Below, one piece after another: positions 7,113 to 15,631 of a stretch of 64,000 bases of DNA. The first letter of the stretch is position 1. The number at the start of each line of letters is the position of its first letter. The DNA is from CBDCUW01 sp965222745. Lineage in GTDB: Bacteria > Planctomycetota > Planctomycetia > Pirellulales > Pirellulaceae. The stretch covers positions 620,001-684,000 of the forward strand of contig CBDCUW010000005.1 of the NCBI GenBank assembly GCA_965222745.1. Reading direction: 5' to 3'. A program made the translations under genes and the position numbers. The notes below the pieces were generated by a model, which saw only the letters and a list, made by a program, of their open reading frames with translations, was not told where the DNA came from and did no database searches.

Positions 7113-8792
7113 ATGAGACGGGCAAGAACTTCCGTCGTCGACCCACGGCGCAGGCACGCCGTATTGGCGTTCACTTTGGGCGTGCTGGGGTGCATCTTGC
7201 TGTCGTTTGCCGTCCTGGCCAAACCCGCGACGGCGGACCCAACGCGCCGGTCAACTCAGAAAATCGTGCTGGAGGTCTTCACTCGCGGAGATTCCGAACT
7301 TTCCCAGCAAGCGGTCGACTACGCCTACGAACTCTCGCAGCGAATTCCAGGCTTGCATGTTGTCGTTCACGACGTTCTTTCCGATCGCGGCCAACTGTCG
7401 CGTATTTGGAAGTTGGCCAGGGCTGCCGGGCGAGAAAAACCGGTCGTGCCGGCTTTTCACAGTTGCAACCGCATCTACTTCGGATTTGCCAATTCCGTCG
7501 AAACAGGCCCCCACGTGCAGGACCTGTTCACGGCGCACGTCTACACTCGATCGACCTGCCCACGCTGTCAAAACGCCAAAAAATTCCTGGCCAAACTTCA
7601 TCTCCAGTGGCCGGCGCTGCAACTGAAGATCTATGAAATCACCCACGACGCCGACGCTCGCAGTCGTTGGCAGCAACTGTGTCACCAACACGGCAAGCTG
7701 CCGGGACTGCCAACGATTCTGTTCGCTGGACAACTGACGGTCGGCTACCAGGGAGATGACGTCACCGGCAAACAGTTCGCGGAATTGTTGGAACGAGCGG
7801 CCTGGCCGAATCGCTCCAGCGAAACCGCCTCGCGATTGCCAGCCGGTGACTCATTCGGTCTGCAGACTTCCCACCTTGGCCTGTCGCTGGTGTCGCTGCT
7901 GCAAGCTCCTGGGCAATCGCCAGAAGAAACGCCGCCCGACTTCGAAGACATTCCACTTCCCGAAGAAGCGCTGCCGGAAGAAGCGGGTCACTCCGAAGTG
8001 TTGCCGATGGAGGATGATCGGATCGAACCGGGCGAGCCGGCTGACGTCATCGTCGTCCCCTGGCTGGGAGAACTGCGAGTCAGCAAGCTTGGCCTGCCCG
8101 TTTTCACTTTTCTTGTCGGGCTGGTGGACGGATTCAATCCTTGTGCGATGTGGGTCCTGGTGTTCTTGCTTTCGGTCCTGGTCAACATCAAGGATCGCAA
8201 AAAAATCATCTTGATCGCGGGCACATTTGTGTTCATCAGCGGCCTGGCCTACTTCACCTTCATGGCCGCTTGGTTGAACCTGTTCATCCTGATTGGAATG
8301 GCCCGTTGGATACAGATCACTCTGGGAGTGATGGCGATCACGATCGGGGCGATCAACGTCAAAGACTTCTTTGCGTTCAAGAAAGGGTTCTCGCTATCGA
8401 TTCCAGAATCGAGCAAACCTGGGATTTACGCCAGGGTTCGTCGTATTGTGGCGGCCGAATACTTGACCGCAGCGCTGATGGGGGCGGTGGCGCTGGCGAT
8501 CCTGGTCAACGTGGTCGAATTGCTTTGCACCGCGGGCCTGCCGGCGCTGTACACGCAGGTGCTGACTTTGCACGAACTGCCCGCCTGGAAAAACTACGCG
8601 TACCTGGGACTTTATATCTCCGCCTACATGTTGGACGACACAGTGTTGTTGACGGTGGTGGTCGCCACGCTGTCGCACCGCAAACTGCAGGAAAAAGAAG
8701 GACGATGGCTGAAACTGATCAGCGGCCTGGTCATTCTTGCTCTGGGCGTGGTGATGATTTTCAAACCAACGTGGATGCAATTGGGGCACTAA
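7113..8792 (+). CDS. Glutaredoxin-like and CcdA/DsbD-like transmembrane thiol-redox fusion
   Basis: 559 residues. A signal or anchor segment lies at about 18-38. Two thioredoxin-fold stretches follow: one without a CxxC (about 50-135) and a glutaredoxin-like one with active site C149-P-R-C152 and a cis-Pro region (LPGLPTILF). An acidic linker leads to a membrane domain (about 330-559) with six or seven helices; NPCAMWV and the later CTAGLPALYT each carry one of the paired Cys expected in CcdA/DsbD proteins. The likely role is carrying reducing power from cytoplasm to periplasm. The ATG at 7113 follows GAAGGTGG; an upstream in-frame ATG at 7029 is less likely. No cytochrome c maturation gene is adjacent. 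Confidence 0.8.
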   Translation: MRRARTSVVDPRRRHAVLAFTLGVLGCILLSFAVLAKPATADPTRRSTQKIVLEVFTRGDSELSQQAVDYAYELSQRIPGLHVVVHDVLSDRGQLSRIWKLARAAGREKPVVPAFHSCNRIYFGFANSVETGPHVQDLFTAHVYTRSTCPRCQNAKKFLAKLHLQWPALQLKIYEITHDADARSRWQQLCHQHGKLPGLPTILFAGQLTVGYQGDDVTGKQFAELLERAAWPNRSSETASRLPAGDSFGLQTSHLGLSLVSLLQAPGQSPEETPPDFEDIPLPEEALPEEAGHSEVLPMEDDRIEPGEPADVIVVPWLGELRVSKLGLPVFTFLVGLVDGFNPCAMWVLVFLLSVLVNIKDRKKIILIAGTFVFISGLAYFTFMAAWLNLFILIGMARWIQITLGVMAITIGAINVKDFFAFKKGFSLSIPESSKPGIYARVRRIVAAEYLTAALMGAVALAILVNVVELLCTAGLPALYTQVLTLHELPAWKNYAYLGLYISAYMLDDTVLLTVVVATLSHRKLQEKEGRWLKLISGLVILALGVVMIFKPTWMQLGH

Positions 8793-8945
8793 AACGAACG
8801 GGGACAGCTCGTAAAACAAACGATTTACCGCCCCGGAAATGCCGCTCGCCGCGCTCCGGCGATAGTGGCGAGCTATACTTCAAGGGAAACGGCAGCCGCG
8901 GTTTCTAACGATCCTGAACGACAATCTGGTTTCCAATCAATCGAC

Positions 8946-10136
8946 ATGGCCTCGAAATCAACCAAAATTCTGAATTCCTCGAAAAATTCAAAGCCCAAAG
9001 CGAAGTCCAAAACGAAACGCAAGTCGAATTCGAAATCGCGGCGGGTCGCCGAGGGAGACACCTCGCGGGCCAAAACGAAGGAAAGCGTCGAAACGTTCGA
9101 GGTGGGTGAATCCATTGACGCGGCTCAGCAATCCAAAATCGTCGCCGTCCGCGACATCGTCGACAAGACGCCGCCGCACGACATTCAAACGCTGGCCAAA
9201 ACCTTGGAAGCGATCATCGACGGCGCCTCGCCCGATGATGCAACCATCTTGCGAAACGCGTTGCTGAAGAAAGCGTCGCCGATGGGTACGCCGCGTACCG
9301 CGATCCCCGATGAACAGTTGTCGGAGGAGTGGCGAACCGGCGGATACCCGTACCGCAACTTGATGTCTCGCAAGAACTACGAAAAACAAAAGTACCGATT
9401 GCAGGTCGAATTGCTGAAGTTACAAGCGTGGGTCAAGCAGAACCGCCAGAAACTTGTCGTCGTGTTTGAAGGACGCGACGCCGCCGGCAAGGGAGGAACG
9501 ATCAAACGATTCATGGAACACTTGAATCCACGCGGTGCCCGCGTGGTGGCCCTCGAAAAGCCATCAGAATCGGAGCAGGGCCAATGGTACTTTCAACGTT
9601 ACGTCCAACACCTGCCCACCGCTGGCGAAATCGTGATGTTTGACCGATCCTGGTACAACCGCGCCGGCGTCGAACGGGTGATGGGATTCTGCACGCAAGA
9701 TGAGTACACCGAATTCATGCGGCAGGCGCCGGAGTTCGAGCGAAACCTGGTTCGCAGCGGCACACACCTGGTCAAGTTCTGGTTTTCCGTCAGCCGCGAG
9801 GAACAGCGTCGGCGATTCAAAGAACGAGGGGTTCACCCGCTGAAGCAGTGGAAGCTGTCACCGATCGACAAAGCGTCCCTGGACAAATGGGACGACTACA
9901 CCAAAGCGAAGGAGGCGATGTTCTTTTACACGGATACCGCCGATTCGCCCTGGACGGTGGTCAAGTCGGATTGCAAGAAACGAGCTCGGCTCAACGCGAT
10001 GCGATACATCTTGCACGCCATGCCCTACACAGGAAAAAACCTCGACAAGATCGGACCGGTCGACCCGCTGCTGGTCGGACGCGCACACGTCGTCTATGAA
10101 CGGAACGAAAGCGGCGCGTCGGGCGAATTGCTGTAG
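8946..10136 (+). CDS. ppk2: Polyphosphate kinase 2
   Basis: 396 residues. The first about 35 are a Lys/Ser-rich disordered tail. The PPK2 domain begins near 150; Walker A GRDAAGKGG is at about 176-184, the Walker B-type DRSWYNR begins at D233, and the lid segment ERGVHPLKQWKLSP follows. All hallmark motifs are intact, so the enzyme should transfer phosphate between polyphosphate and nucleotides, probably favouring NTP/NDP formation from polyP (single-domain class I). The ATG at 8946 is preferred to an in-frame ATG at 8865. The zinc-ribbon gene starts 15 bp downstream, suggesting an operon. Confidence 0.93.
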   Translation: MASKSTKILNSSKNSKPKAKSKTKRKSNSKSRRVAEGDTSRAKTKESVETFEVGESIDAAQQSKIVAVRDIVDKTPPHDIQTLAKTLEAIIDGASPDDATILRNALLKKASPMGTPRTAIPDEQLSEEWRTGGYPYRNLMSRKNYEKQKYRLQVELLKLQAWVKQNRQKLVVVFEGRDAAGKGGTIKRFMEHLNPRGARVVALEKPSESEQGQWYFQRYVQHLPTAGEIVMFDRSWYNRAGVERVMGFCTQDEYTEFMRQAPEFERNLVRSGTHLVKFWFSVSREEQRRRFKERGVHPLKQWKLSPIDKASLDKWDDYTKAKEAMFFYTDTADSPWTVVKSDCKKRARLNAMRYILHAMPYTGKNLDKIGPVDPLLVGRAHVVYERNESGASGELL

Positions 10137-10151
10137 GGGGGAGGGAGAAAC

Positions 10152-10484
10152 ATGATGAAGTGCCCGAAATGCGAAACGGACTCGCTTCGACCTATCCAGT
10201 ACCGCGGTGTGGAAGTCGACCGCTGCCGGCGGTGTCAGGGAATTTGGTTTGATCAAGACGAACTCCCCGAATTTCTGAACCTGTCACGCAAGGAACTGCG
10301 ATCGATCCAGTCGGAAAAGACCGATCCACAGGCAAACATGAAACGAGGCGATTGCCCGCGCGACGGCAAAGAGATGTTGCGGGTGTACAGTCCGCGAAAC
10401 CAGGAAGTGACCATCGACCACTGCGTGGAATGTGGCGGGATCTGGCTGGATAGCGGGGAATTGGCCAAACTGATCGGCCGCTGA
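10152..10484 (+). CDS. Zinc-ribbon protein with two zf-TFIIB-like motifs
   Basis: 110 residues with two related zinc ribbons. The first has CPKCETD at 4-10 and CRRCQGIWFDQDEL; the second has CPRDGKEM and CVECGGIWLDSGEL near the C-terminus. The CxxC-GIW-D-GEL pattern is typical of the bacterial zf-TFIIB family, whose function is unknown. A strong purine-rich ribosome site (GGGGGAGGGAGAAAC) lies just before two adjacent ATG codons at 10152 and 10155. It is probably co-transcribed with ppk2. Confidence 0.88.
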   Translation: MMKCPKCETDSLRPIQYRGVEVDRCRRCQGIWFDQDELPEFLNLSRKELRSIQSEKTDPQANMKRGDCPRDGKEMLRVYSPRNQEVTIDHCVECGGIWLDSGELAKLIGR

Positions 10485-10505
10485 TCGCCAATCGCAGGGT
10501 CCTTG

Positions 10506-10589
10506 CTACCCAAAGTTGTTTCGGAAGGCGGCGAAGTCGAACAGGTTGATCAAGCCGCTGGCGTCGGAATCGAGCGATTCGATGTAAGC
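10506..10589 (-). pseudogene. Remnant of a dockerin/EF-hand protein C-terminus
   Basis: On the minus strand 27 codons read AYIESLDSDASGL then INLFDFAAFRNNFG and a TAG. This is the layout of the last EF-hand-like half of planctomycete dockerin tails (D-x-D-x-S-G, FxxF, ending NNFG). Upstream in this frame the protein-like character is lost and a stop is met about 80 bp further, so only the 3' tip of a gene survives. Confidence 0.5.
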
Positions 10590-10856
10590 CGAGTATACAT
10601 TGACCGATCTTGACATGCTCGTAACAAGCGAGACCTGTCGCCGCCAACAGCGTTCGGCCTATGATTATTTGGTCGAAGCGATGAAGGCTGTAGCTTCCGG
10701 TGTGCGGTCTCGCCATCCAGCCGAAGAGGTTGCTGGGCATCGTGCCCCGCCGGGCTTTCAGCCCTCAGCCCGCGCGGGAATCGCGTTGGAGAGTCCAATC
10801 AGTTCCGACGAGCGTGGTCAATCAACCAATCGCTTCGATCATACCATCCGCGCCCG

Positions 10857-10896
10857 CCGGTTTTCGGTTAAAAACCGAAAACTGGGTCTGACCCCG
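10857..10896. repeat. Inverted repeat followed by GGGTCTGACCCC palindrome
   Basis: CCGGTTTTCGGTT at 10857-10869 pairs with AACCGAAAACTGG at 10873-10885 (12 of 13), AAA loop. It runs straight into GGGTCTGACCCC, a near-palindrome also present inside the element at 49555-49610. This suggests an extragenic palindromic element. Confidence 0.6.
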
Positions 10897-10926
10897 GCGG
10901 CCGCCGGCGCGGCGAAGCCTCAGTGG

Positions 10927-11211
10927 CTATTGCGCCTCTAAAGCTGCTGTGGAAAACCAACTCGCATAGTCTGTCATGCCAAGACTATCAATTCGAAAAT
11001 CTCCAATGAAGCTTCGGCACTGCTTCACAAACTCATCGTACTCACATTGCGTCAAAGCAAACGGCTCCCAGTTTATGGAGATTTCTGAGGCAGCGTCGTC
11101 GATACCGTAGTTTAGAAATGCGTTAAGAATATCCAGTGGCGGAAACAAGCCAGATTTCTCAACTATCTTAAACGACAGCCCACTTTTTGCGATAGTGACA
11201 GCTTTTTTCAC
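10927..11211 (-). CDS. Small hypothetical protein, possibly a 3' remnant
   Basis: 94 residues from a GTG at 11211. The sequence has a protein-like mix (IVEKSGLFPPLDILNAFL, FALTQCEYDEFVKQC) and AT-richer codons than neighbours. No family is recognised. Protein-like codons continue upstream of the GTG for about 9 codons (IYKQTDDEL) until an in-frame TGA, so the gene may have lost its 5' part. The AT-rich setting next to a dockerin remnant suggests imported or decaying DNA. Confidence 0.45.
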   Translation of the reverse strand: MKKAVTIAKSGLSFKIVEKSGLFPPLDILNAFLNYGIDDAASEISINWEPFALTQCEYDEFVKQCRSFIGDFRIDSLGMTDYASWFSTAALEAQ

Positions 11212-11818
11212 CAGTTCATCGTCGGTTTGTTTGTAGATCGCCCCTCACCACAACGAAGAATAAGTTGAAAAGTCGTTTGGCTTGCCGAGCGGAGGCAAAG
11301 AGCAGTGCTTGTATCTGGTAACCCCCACCAAGCAACTTCAATGCTATGGCCCGCCTTCGACCGGTCAAGCATTTGTCAAAGCGATTCTGACGATTACCAA
11401 CCAATCGTGCGGTGGGCACAGTTTTGGCACACCGCCCTATCACCTTGTTGCAACGAGAGTAACAACGAAAAACGGACCGAAAAATCAGGTGATAGCAACA
11501 TCGAAATTTTTTTCTTTTTTCCAAGCCTCGTGTCGTCGCTGTCCATCATTCCGCCGCGGCCCTGATGTTCCTTGCGCGTTTGGATGAATTTGCTTTTCGA
11601 CTTTTCTCGCGTAGAATTGCAGCCAGACTTCTTGGAAATGTGGTGAACGGGGATAGGACACACCAGATGTTGCGGCATTGCCCCAACCGCTTGGGCGGAG
11701 CCGGTAGACCATTTCGAGCAGACGTTTGTTCTGGCGGCCGGTCGTGGCAAGCCTGCGCAGCAACCTCACACGTCACCGATTTCGATTGACTGCCCGTGCC
11801 AGATGTCGACTGCCGTCG
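11212..11818. other. Gene-poor region, AT-richer than flanks
   Basis: About 600 bp with only short overlapping open frames, none with convincing composition. It has runs such as TTTTTTTCTTTTTT near 11508-11522. Together with 10485-10926 it looks like an insertion or decay zone. Nothing functional is seen. Confidence 0.5.
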
Positions 11819-14005
11819 CTACTTGGTGTAGAGCGGTGGTTTCCAGTTCTTGGGCAGGCGTCCCTGGGGACGTACACCTTTGGCGCCGACGGGGATGGGG
11901 TGATCTTCCGCTTTTTGCAGCGGCAGGTCATCGGGCAGATGTTTGATTCGGAAGTCTTTGTACTGAATCGTCATCGCTGGGCCGACGTGAACTTGCACCG
12001 CCAAAACGCCTTCCAAGGCGCGGCCGCTTTCGTCGAAATCGATCAGGTCGGCCGTCGGGTGGCCGTCGATCCAATGCTGATGGTGGTTTCCGCGAACCAG
12101 CACGCGGTAGTCATGCCACTGGCCCGACGCGAATTCTTTCACCGGCATTTCGCCGACGATCCAGGCCTTTCCATCCGTATCGACGATCACTTTTTCGCCG
12201 GTGTGTGACAATATGCGACGCCCTTTCTCCTCATACAACATTCCGTTGTAGTTGGGATTGTTGGCAACGACATCACATTGATAACCGGTCACGATGTCCA
12301 ACCCCAAATCGGGCCGCGAGGTGCCTCGGTATTGAATGCCGCTATTGCCGCCATCGGTGACCTTCACTTTGACTCGCAGATCGAAATTGCGGATCGTCGA
12401 ATCTTTCCAAGTGAGAAAGCGGTTCATTTTCAGCGAACCATCAGTCACTCCGGTCATTGCCCCCTCCTTGACCGACCAATACTCAGAATCACCGGCCCAA
12501 TGTCGAAGCGACCTGCCGTCGAAAACCCTCACAAAACCTTCCCGGTCGGCTTGGGCGCCGACCGCGGCCGAAGCCACCGGGTGCGGCACGGTCGAAGCGG
12601 TAAAAGAGCCTTGCCGGGGAGAGAGCGGGCCGCCCAGTTGCTTGACTCTTTGGTCGGTTCGCCGCCTCATCGCCTGCAACGTCTCAGCATGCTTGGGATC
12701 GCCGGATAGGTTGACCAGCTCATCTGGATCGTTTTTCAAATCGTGCAAAAACTCTTGCCCACCGTGATCGATGTATCGAACGTATTTGAATCGTTCGTTT
12801 CGCAATCCTTCAAAAGCGGGAATGCGATTCCGCACCGCGAAGTGTTCATGAAACGACTCGGTTCGCCAGTCGGCCGGCGTTTCCGATGAAACGATCGGCC
12901 GAAGACTTCGGCCTTGATAGTGCGCGGGAACTTCCACGCCGGCCCAGTCCAAAAAGGTCGCCGGCAGGTCAAGATTCAGGGCGATCGCGTCGGCAACCTT
13001 CCCCTGCTGAGAATCGGGCACACGAGGATCGAAAACGATCAGCGGCACACGAAGCGATTCTTCGTAGTGCGACCACTTGCCGGCCAATCCGCGATTGCCC
13101 ATGTAGTAACCGTTGTCAGCGGAGTAGACGATGATCGTGTTGTCCGCCAATCCAGCTTCCTGCAAAGCTTTCATGAATCGACCCATCGCACCGTCGATAC
13201 CGCTGACCATTCGGTAGTAGGCCCGCATGTTCGTCTGATACTTTTCACTCGTGTTCCAACGCCAGAAATACCGCTGGCGGTTGATCGTCGTTTTCAGAAA
13301 ATCGGGCAGCGAGTCAAAGATCGCCGGATCATTCAACCGTGGCGGAGCGATGTCGACATTTTCATACATTCCGTCCACCGCTCTTGGCCATGGGAAATGA
13401 CCGATGCCGGGCCGGCGATCCGAATCCTCGGCATGGCAGGCGTTAAACCACATGTTGAGCGCAAACGGTTTGTCTTTCGGTTGCGATTTGACAAATTCGA
13501 TTCCGCGGTCGACGATCAATTCCGTTTCATGTCGCAAACTGCCGTCGGGCTGCTTTTTATAGAACGGGTTGCGGCCAATCGCCTGAAACTCGTCAAAATG
13601 ATCCTCGCGGCGATAACCTTTGGGCATCTTGGCGTGCCACTTGCCAAAGTAGCCGGTGCGGTAACCGTTCCGGTGCAAGATGTCGGAATACAGACTCGCC
13701 ACGGCCTCGGGCCGAGCCAATTCGGGATTACCGGGCGTACCGTAACCCCTTCCTGTCAGGCCAGTCAGGATCGTGGTTCGGCTGACCCAGCAGATCGAAT
13801 GACTGACAAACGCGTTTTCAAATCGCGTGCCGCGTCGGGCAAGTGAATCGATATTGGGAGTCTGCACGACTTCGTTGCCATAACAACCAAGCGTGCTGGT
13901 GGTCTGGTCATCGGCAAAGAAGAAAACGATGTTCGGCTGTTGGCCGGCGTCGCACAAGCGAAAGGAAATCGCCAACAGGGGAACAATCAACAGCAATCTA
14001 TTCAT
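11819..14005 (-). CDS. Secreted sulfatase fused to a DUF1080 domain
   Basis: 728 residues with a signal peptide (1-20). The sulfatase domain spans about 24-455: metal ligands D32/D33 in FFADDQ, the formylglycine motif C72-W-V-S-R, GKWH at 121-124 and SADNG at 295-299. The motif has Val where most have Pro or Ala, so C72 modification by FGE is likely but not certain. Residues about 490-715 are a DUF1080 (3-keto-disaccharide hydrolase-like, concanavalin-like) module (FDGRSLRHWAG, NSGIQYR, QWHDYRVLVRG). The likely job is desulfation of algal polysaccharide plus glycan hydrolysis or binding. Its ATG overlaps the stop of the upstream sulfatase by 4 bp, implying translational coupling. Confidence 0.92.
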   Translation of the reverse strand: MNRLLLIVPLLAISFRLCDAGQQPNIVFFFADDQTTSTLGCYGNEVVQTPNIDSLARRGTRFENAFVSHSICWVSRTTILTGLTGRGYGTPGNPELARPEAVASLYSDILHRNGYRTGYFGKWHAKMPKGYRREDHFDEFQAIGRNPFYKKQPDGSLRHETELIVDRGIEFVKSQPKDKPFALNMWFNACHAEDSDRRPGIGHFPWPRAVDGMYENVDIAPPRLNDPAIFDSLPDFLKTTINRQRYFWRWNTSEKYQTNMRAYYRMVSGIDGAMGRFMKALQEAGLADNTIIVYSADNGYYMGNRGLAGKWSHYEESLRVPLIVFDPRVPDSQQGKVADAIALNLDLPATFLDWAGVEVPAHYQGRSLRPIVSSETPADWRTESFHEHFAVRNRIPAFEGLRNERFKYVRYIDHGGQEFLHDLKNDPDELVNLSGDPKHAETLQAMRRRTDQRVKQLGGPLSPRQGSFTASTVPHPVASAAVGAQADREGFVRVFDGRSLRHWAGDSEYWSVKEGAMTGVTDGSLKMNRFLTWKDSTIRNFDLRVKVKVTDGGNSGIQYRGTSRPDLGLDIVTGYQCDVVANNPNYNGMLYEEKGRRILSHTGEKVIVDTDGKAWIVGEMPVKEFASGQWHDYRVLVRGNHHQHWIDGHPTADLIDFDESGRALEGVLAVQVHVGPAMTIQYKDFRIKHLPDDLPLQKAEDHPIPVGAKGVRPQGRLPKNWKPPLYTK

Positions 14006-15462
14006 GGTTTTTCACCGGGACGGGGTGTTTTCTGTTTCAGAAAATCAAATTCAGGCGCCGTGCACTTTCCTTTGTACTGCTTGTAGACCAGTTCCAGCGA
14101 AGCCTTGCTTTCGGGGTAACGCCCTTGATCATCGGAACGCTCTTCCCAGCTTTCAAGAATCTGGCGATGTCGCTGCCGCACAGAATCATAATCCGGATTC
14201 GACGCCAGGTTGATCGTTTGGTGCGGATCATTGCGAAGATCGTAAAGTTCCTCGCCAGGTCGTTGCGAGACATCGAAGTAGGATGCCTGCAGAGGACTGA
14301 GTTTTCCTTCGGACCGCAGTTTTCGCAAAGTCGCGAAGGTCGCGTACTGGTCGCGATACTGCGACTGATACAGCGGCCGATCGGTCATGTAGTTGCGGAT
14401 GTATCGAAAGTTCTCGCTGCGCACCGTTCGGATCCGATCGACGGCGATACCCAGCCGATCGCGGGCCGAGATGACATGCTTTCGTTCCGGTCGGTTGTCG
14501 TCAAAGAGGTTTTGTCCCTCCATCGACGACGGAATCGTGATCCCCGCCAGCGCCAAGGAAGTCACCGAGATATCGATGCCACTGACTAAGTCAGTCCGTG
14601 ATGTTCCCTTGTCGCCCAGCACCTTTTCGCCGCCCGGCCAATGGACGATCAGCGGCACCTTGATGCCATCTTCGTACAGGAATTGCTTGGCACGAGGCAG
14701 TGGACAGCCGTGATCGGTGAAGAAGAAGACCGCGGTGTTTTCCCACAAGCCGTACTGCTTCAACGCATCCAGGATCGCGCCCACCTGAGCATCGGTGTGG
14801 GCAATCTGCTCGTAGTGACGGGCGATCGCGTTGCGAATGACAGGATCGTCCGGATACTGCGGCGGCACCGTCACCTGGCTTTCCTTCACGCGGCTATCCG
14901 CCGGATATTTGGAACCGGTTTCACCGCCGAATTTTCCACCCGCCAATTGAATCTGCCCAAAGAATTTCTTTTCTTGCAGTTGTCGAAGCCAGGAGACGTC
15001 AAGCCCTTTCAAGTGACTTTTGAAGCCGGGACGTTTGAACTGGAGCGAATACATTTGCTCGCGCGGCCGCAGAAAGTTGTAGTCGTCTTTCGCTTCATTG
15101 AAAGTGATGTATCCCGCTTTGCGAAAGAGTTCGGGTACGGTCAACATGCCATCGGGAAGCGGTCGCTTCAGCAACGTTCGGTGATGATGCAATCCATGGC
15201 TCGTCTGCATCGTGCCGGTGATCAGCGCCGATCGGGTGGTCGAGCAAACCGGCGCCGGCATGTAGGCGCGATCGAACTTGATTCCGCCGTCGGCCAGGCT
15301 GTCGATGTTGGGAGTTTCGACGGTCGAGTCGCCGTAGCAACCCACCCAATCGCTCATGTCGTCGACGTAGATCCAAAGAACGTTGGGAGCATCTTCGGCA
15401 GCAGCCGCTGCGGCGGTAAAAGCCGACACAACCAGCAAGACCAGCAAACGTGCGATCAACAT
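14002..15462 (-). CDS. Secreted sulfatase
   Basis: 486 residues, signal peptide 1-22 (hydrophobic, Ala-rich). Sulfatase landmarks: metal-binding DD in IYVDDMSDWVGCYG (about 31-44), formylglycine motif C73-S-T-T-R-S, and FFTDHGCPLPRAKQ, close to iduronate-2-sulfatase/sulfamidase-like family members. First gene of the sulfatase pair, overlapping the next by ATGA. Expected to remove sulfate esters from polysaccharides in the periplasm or outside. No FGE gene is in the window. Confidence 0.93.
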   Translation of the reverse strand: MLIARLLVLLVVSAFTAAAAAAEDAPNVLWIYVDDMSDWVGCYGDSTVETPNIDSLADGGIKFDRAYMPAPVCSTTRSALITGTMQTSHGLHHHRTLLKRPLPDGMLTVPELFRKAGYITFNEAKDDYNFLRPREQMYSLQFKRPGFKSHLKGLDVSWLRQLQEKKFFGQIQLAGGKFGGETGSKYPADSRVKESQVTVPPQYPDDPVIRNAIARHYEQIAHTDAQVGAILDALKQYGLWENTAVFFFTDHGCPLPRAKQFLYEDGIKVPLIVHWPGGEKVLGDKGTSRTDLVSGIDISVTSLALAGITIPSSMEGQNLFDDNRPERKHVISARDRLGIAVDRIRTVRSENFRYIRNYMTDRPLYQSQYRDQYATFATLRKLRSEGKLSPLQASYFDVSQRPGEELYDLRNDPHQTINLASNPDYDSVRQRHRQILESWEERSDDQGRYPESKASLELVYKQYKGKCTAPEFDFLKQKTPRPGEKP

Positions 15463-15541
15463 GAAAAGACCTGGGACGATATCTCGAGGGGCGGCAGCAA
15501 AGGATGCCCCAGGATATCATCTAGCCGACAAGCCGCAAAAG

Positions 15542-15628
15542 CCGTAGGCCGACTTGTCCCAAGTCGGCGATCCTGGACTTTCGATGCGGAGATTGCGCTC
15601 GCCGACTTGGGGACAAGTCGGCCTACAA
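15542..15628. repeat. Paired triloop hairpins (TCC then GGGA)
   Basis: GCCGACTTG-TCC-CAAGTCGGC at 15548-15568 is preceded by GTAG, and GCCGACTTG-GGGA-CAAGTCGGC at 15601-15622 is followed by CTAC. The whole 80 bp is therefore an inverted repeat of two hairpins. It separates the cytochrome gene from the sulfatase gene on the same strand. Confidence 0.85.
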
Positions 15629-15631
15629 CCC

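Noticed and set aside
11216..11565. Overlapping 86-102 codon frames on both strands in the gene-poor stretch
   Set aside because: Composition is not protein-like and the frames overlap each other with no start context.
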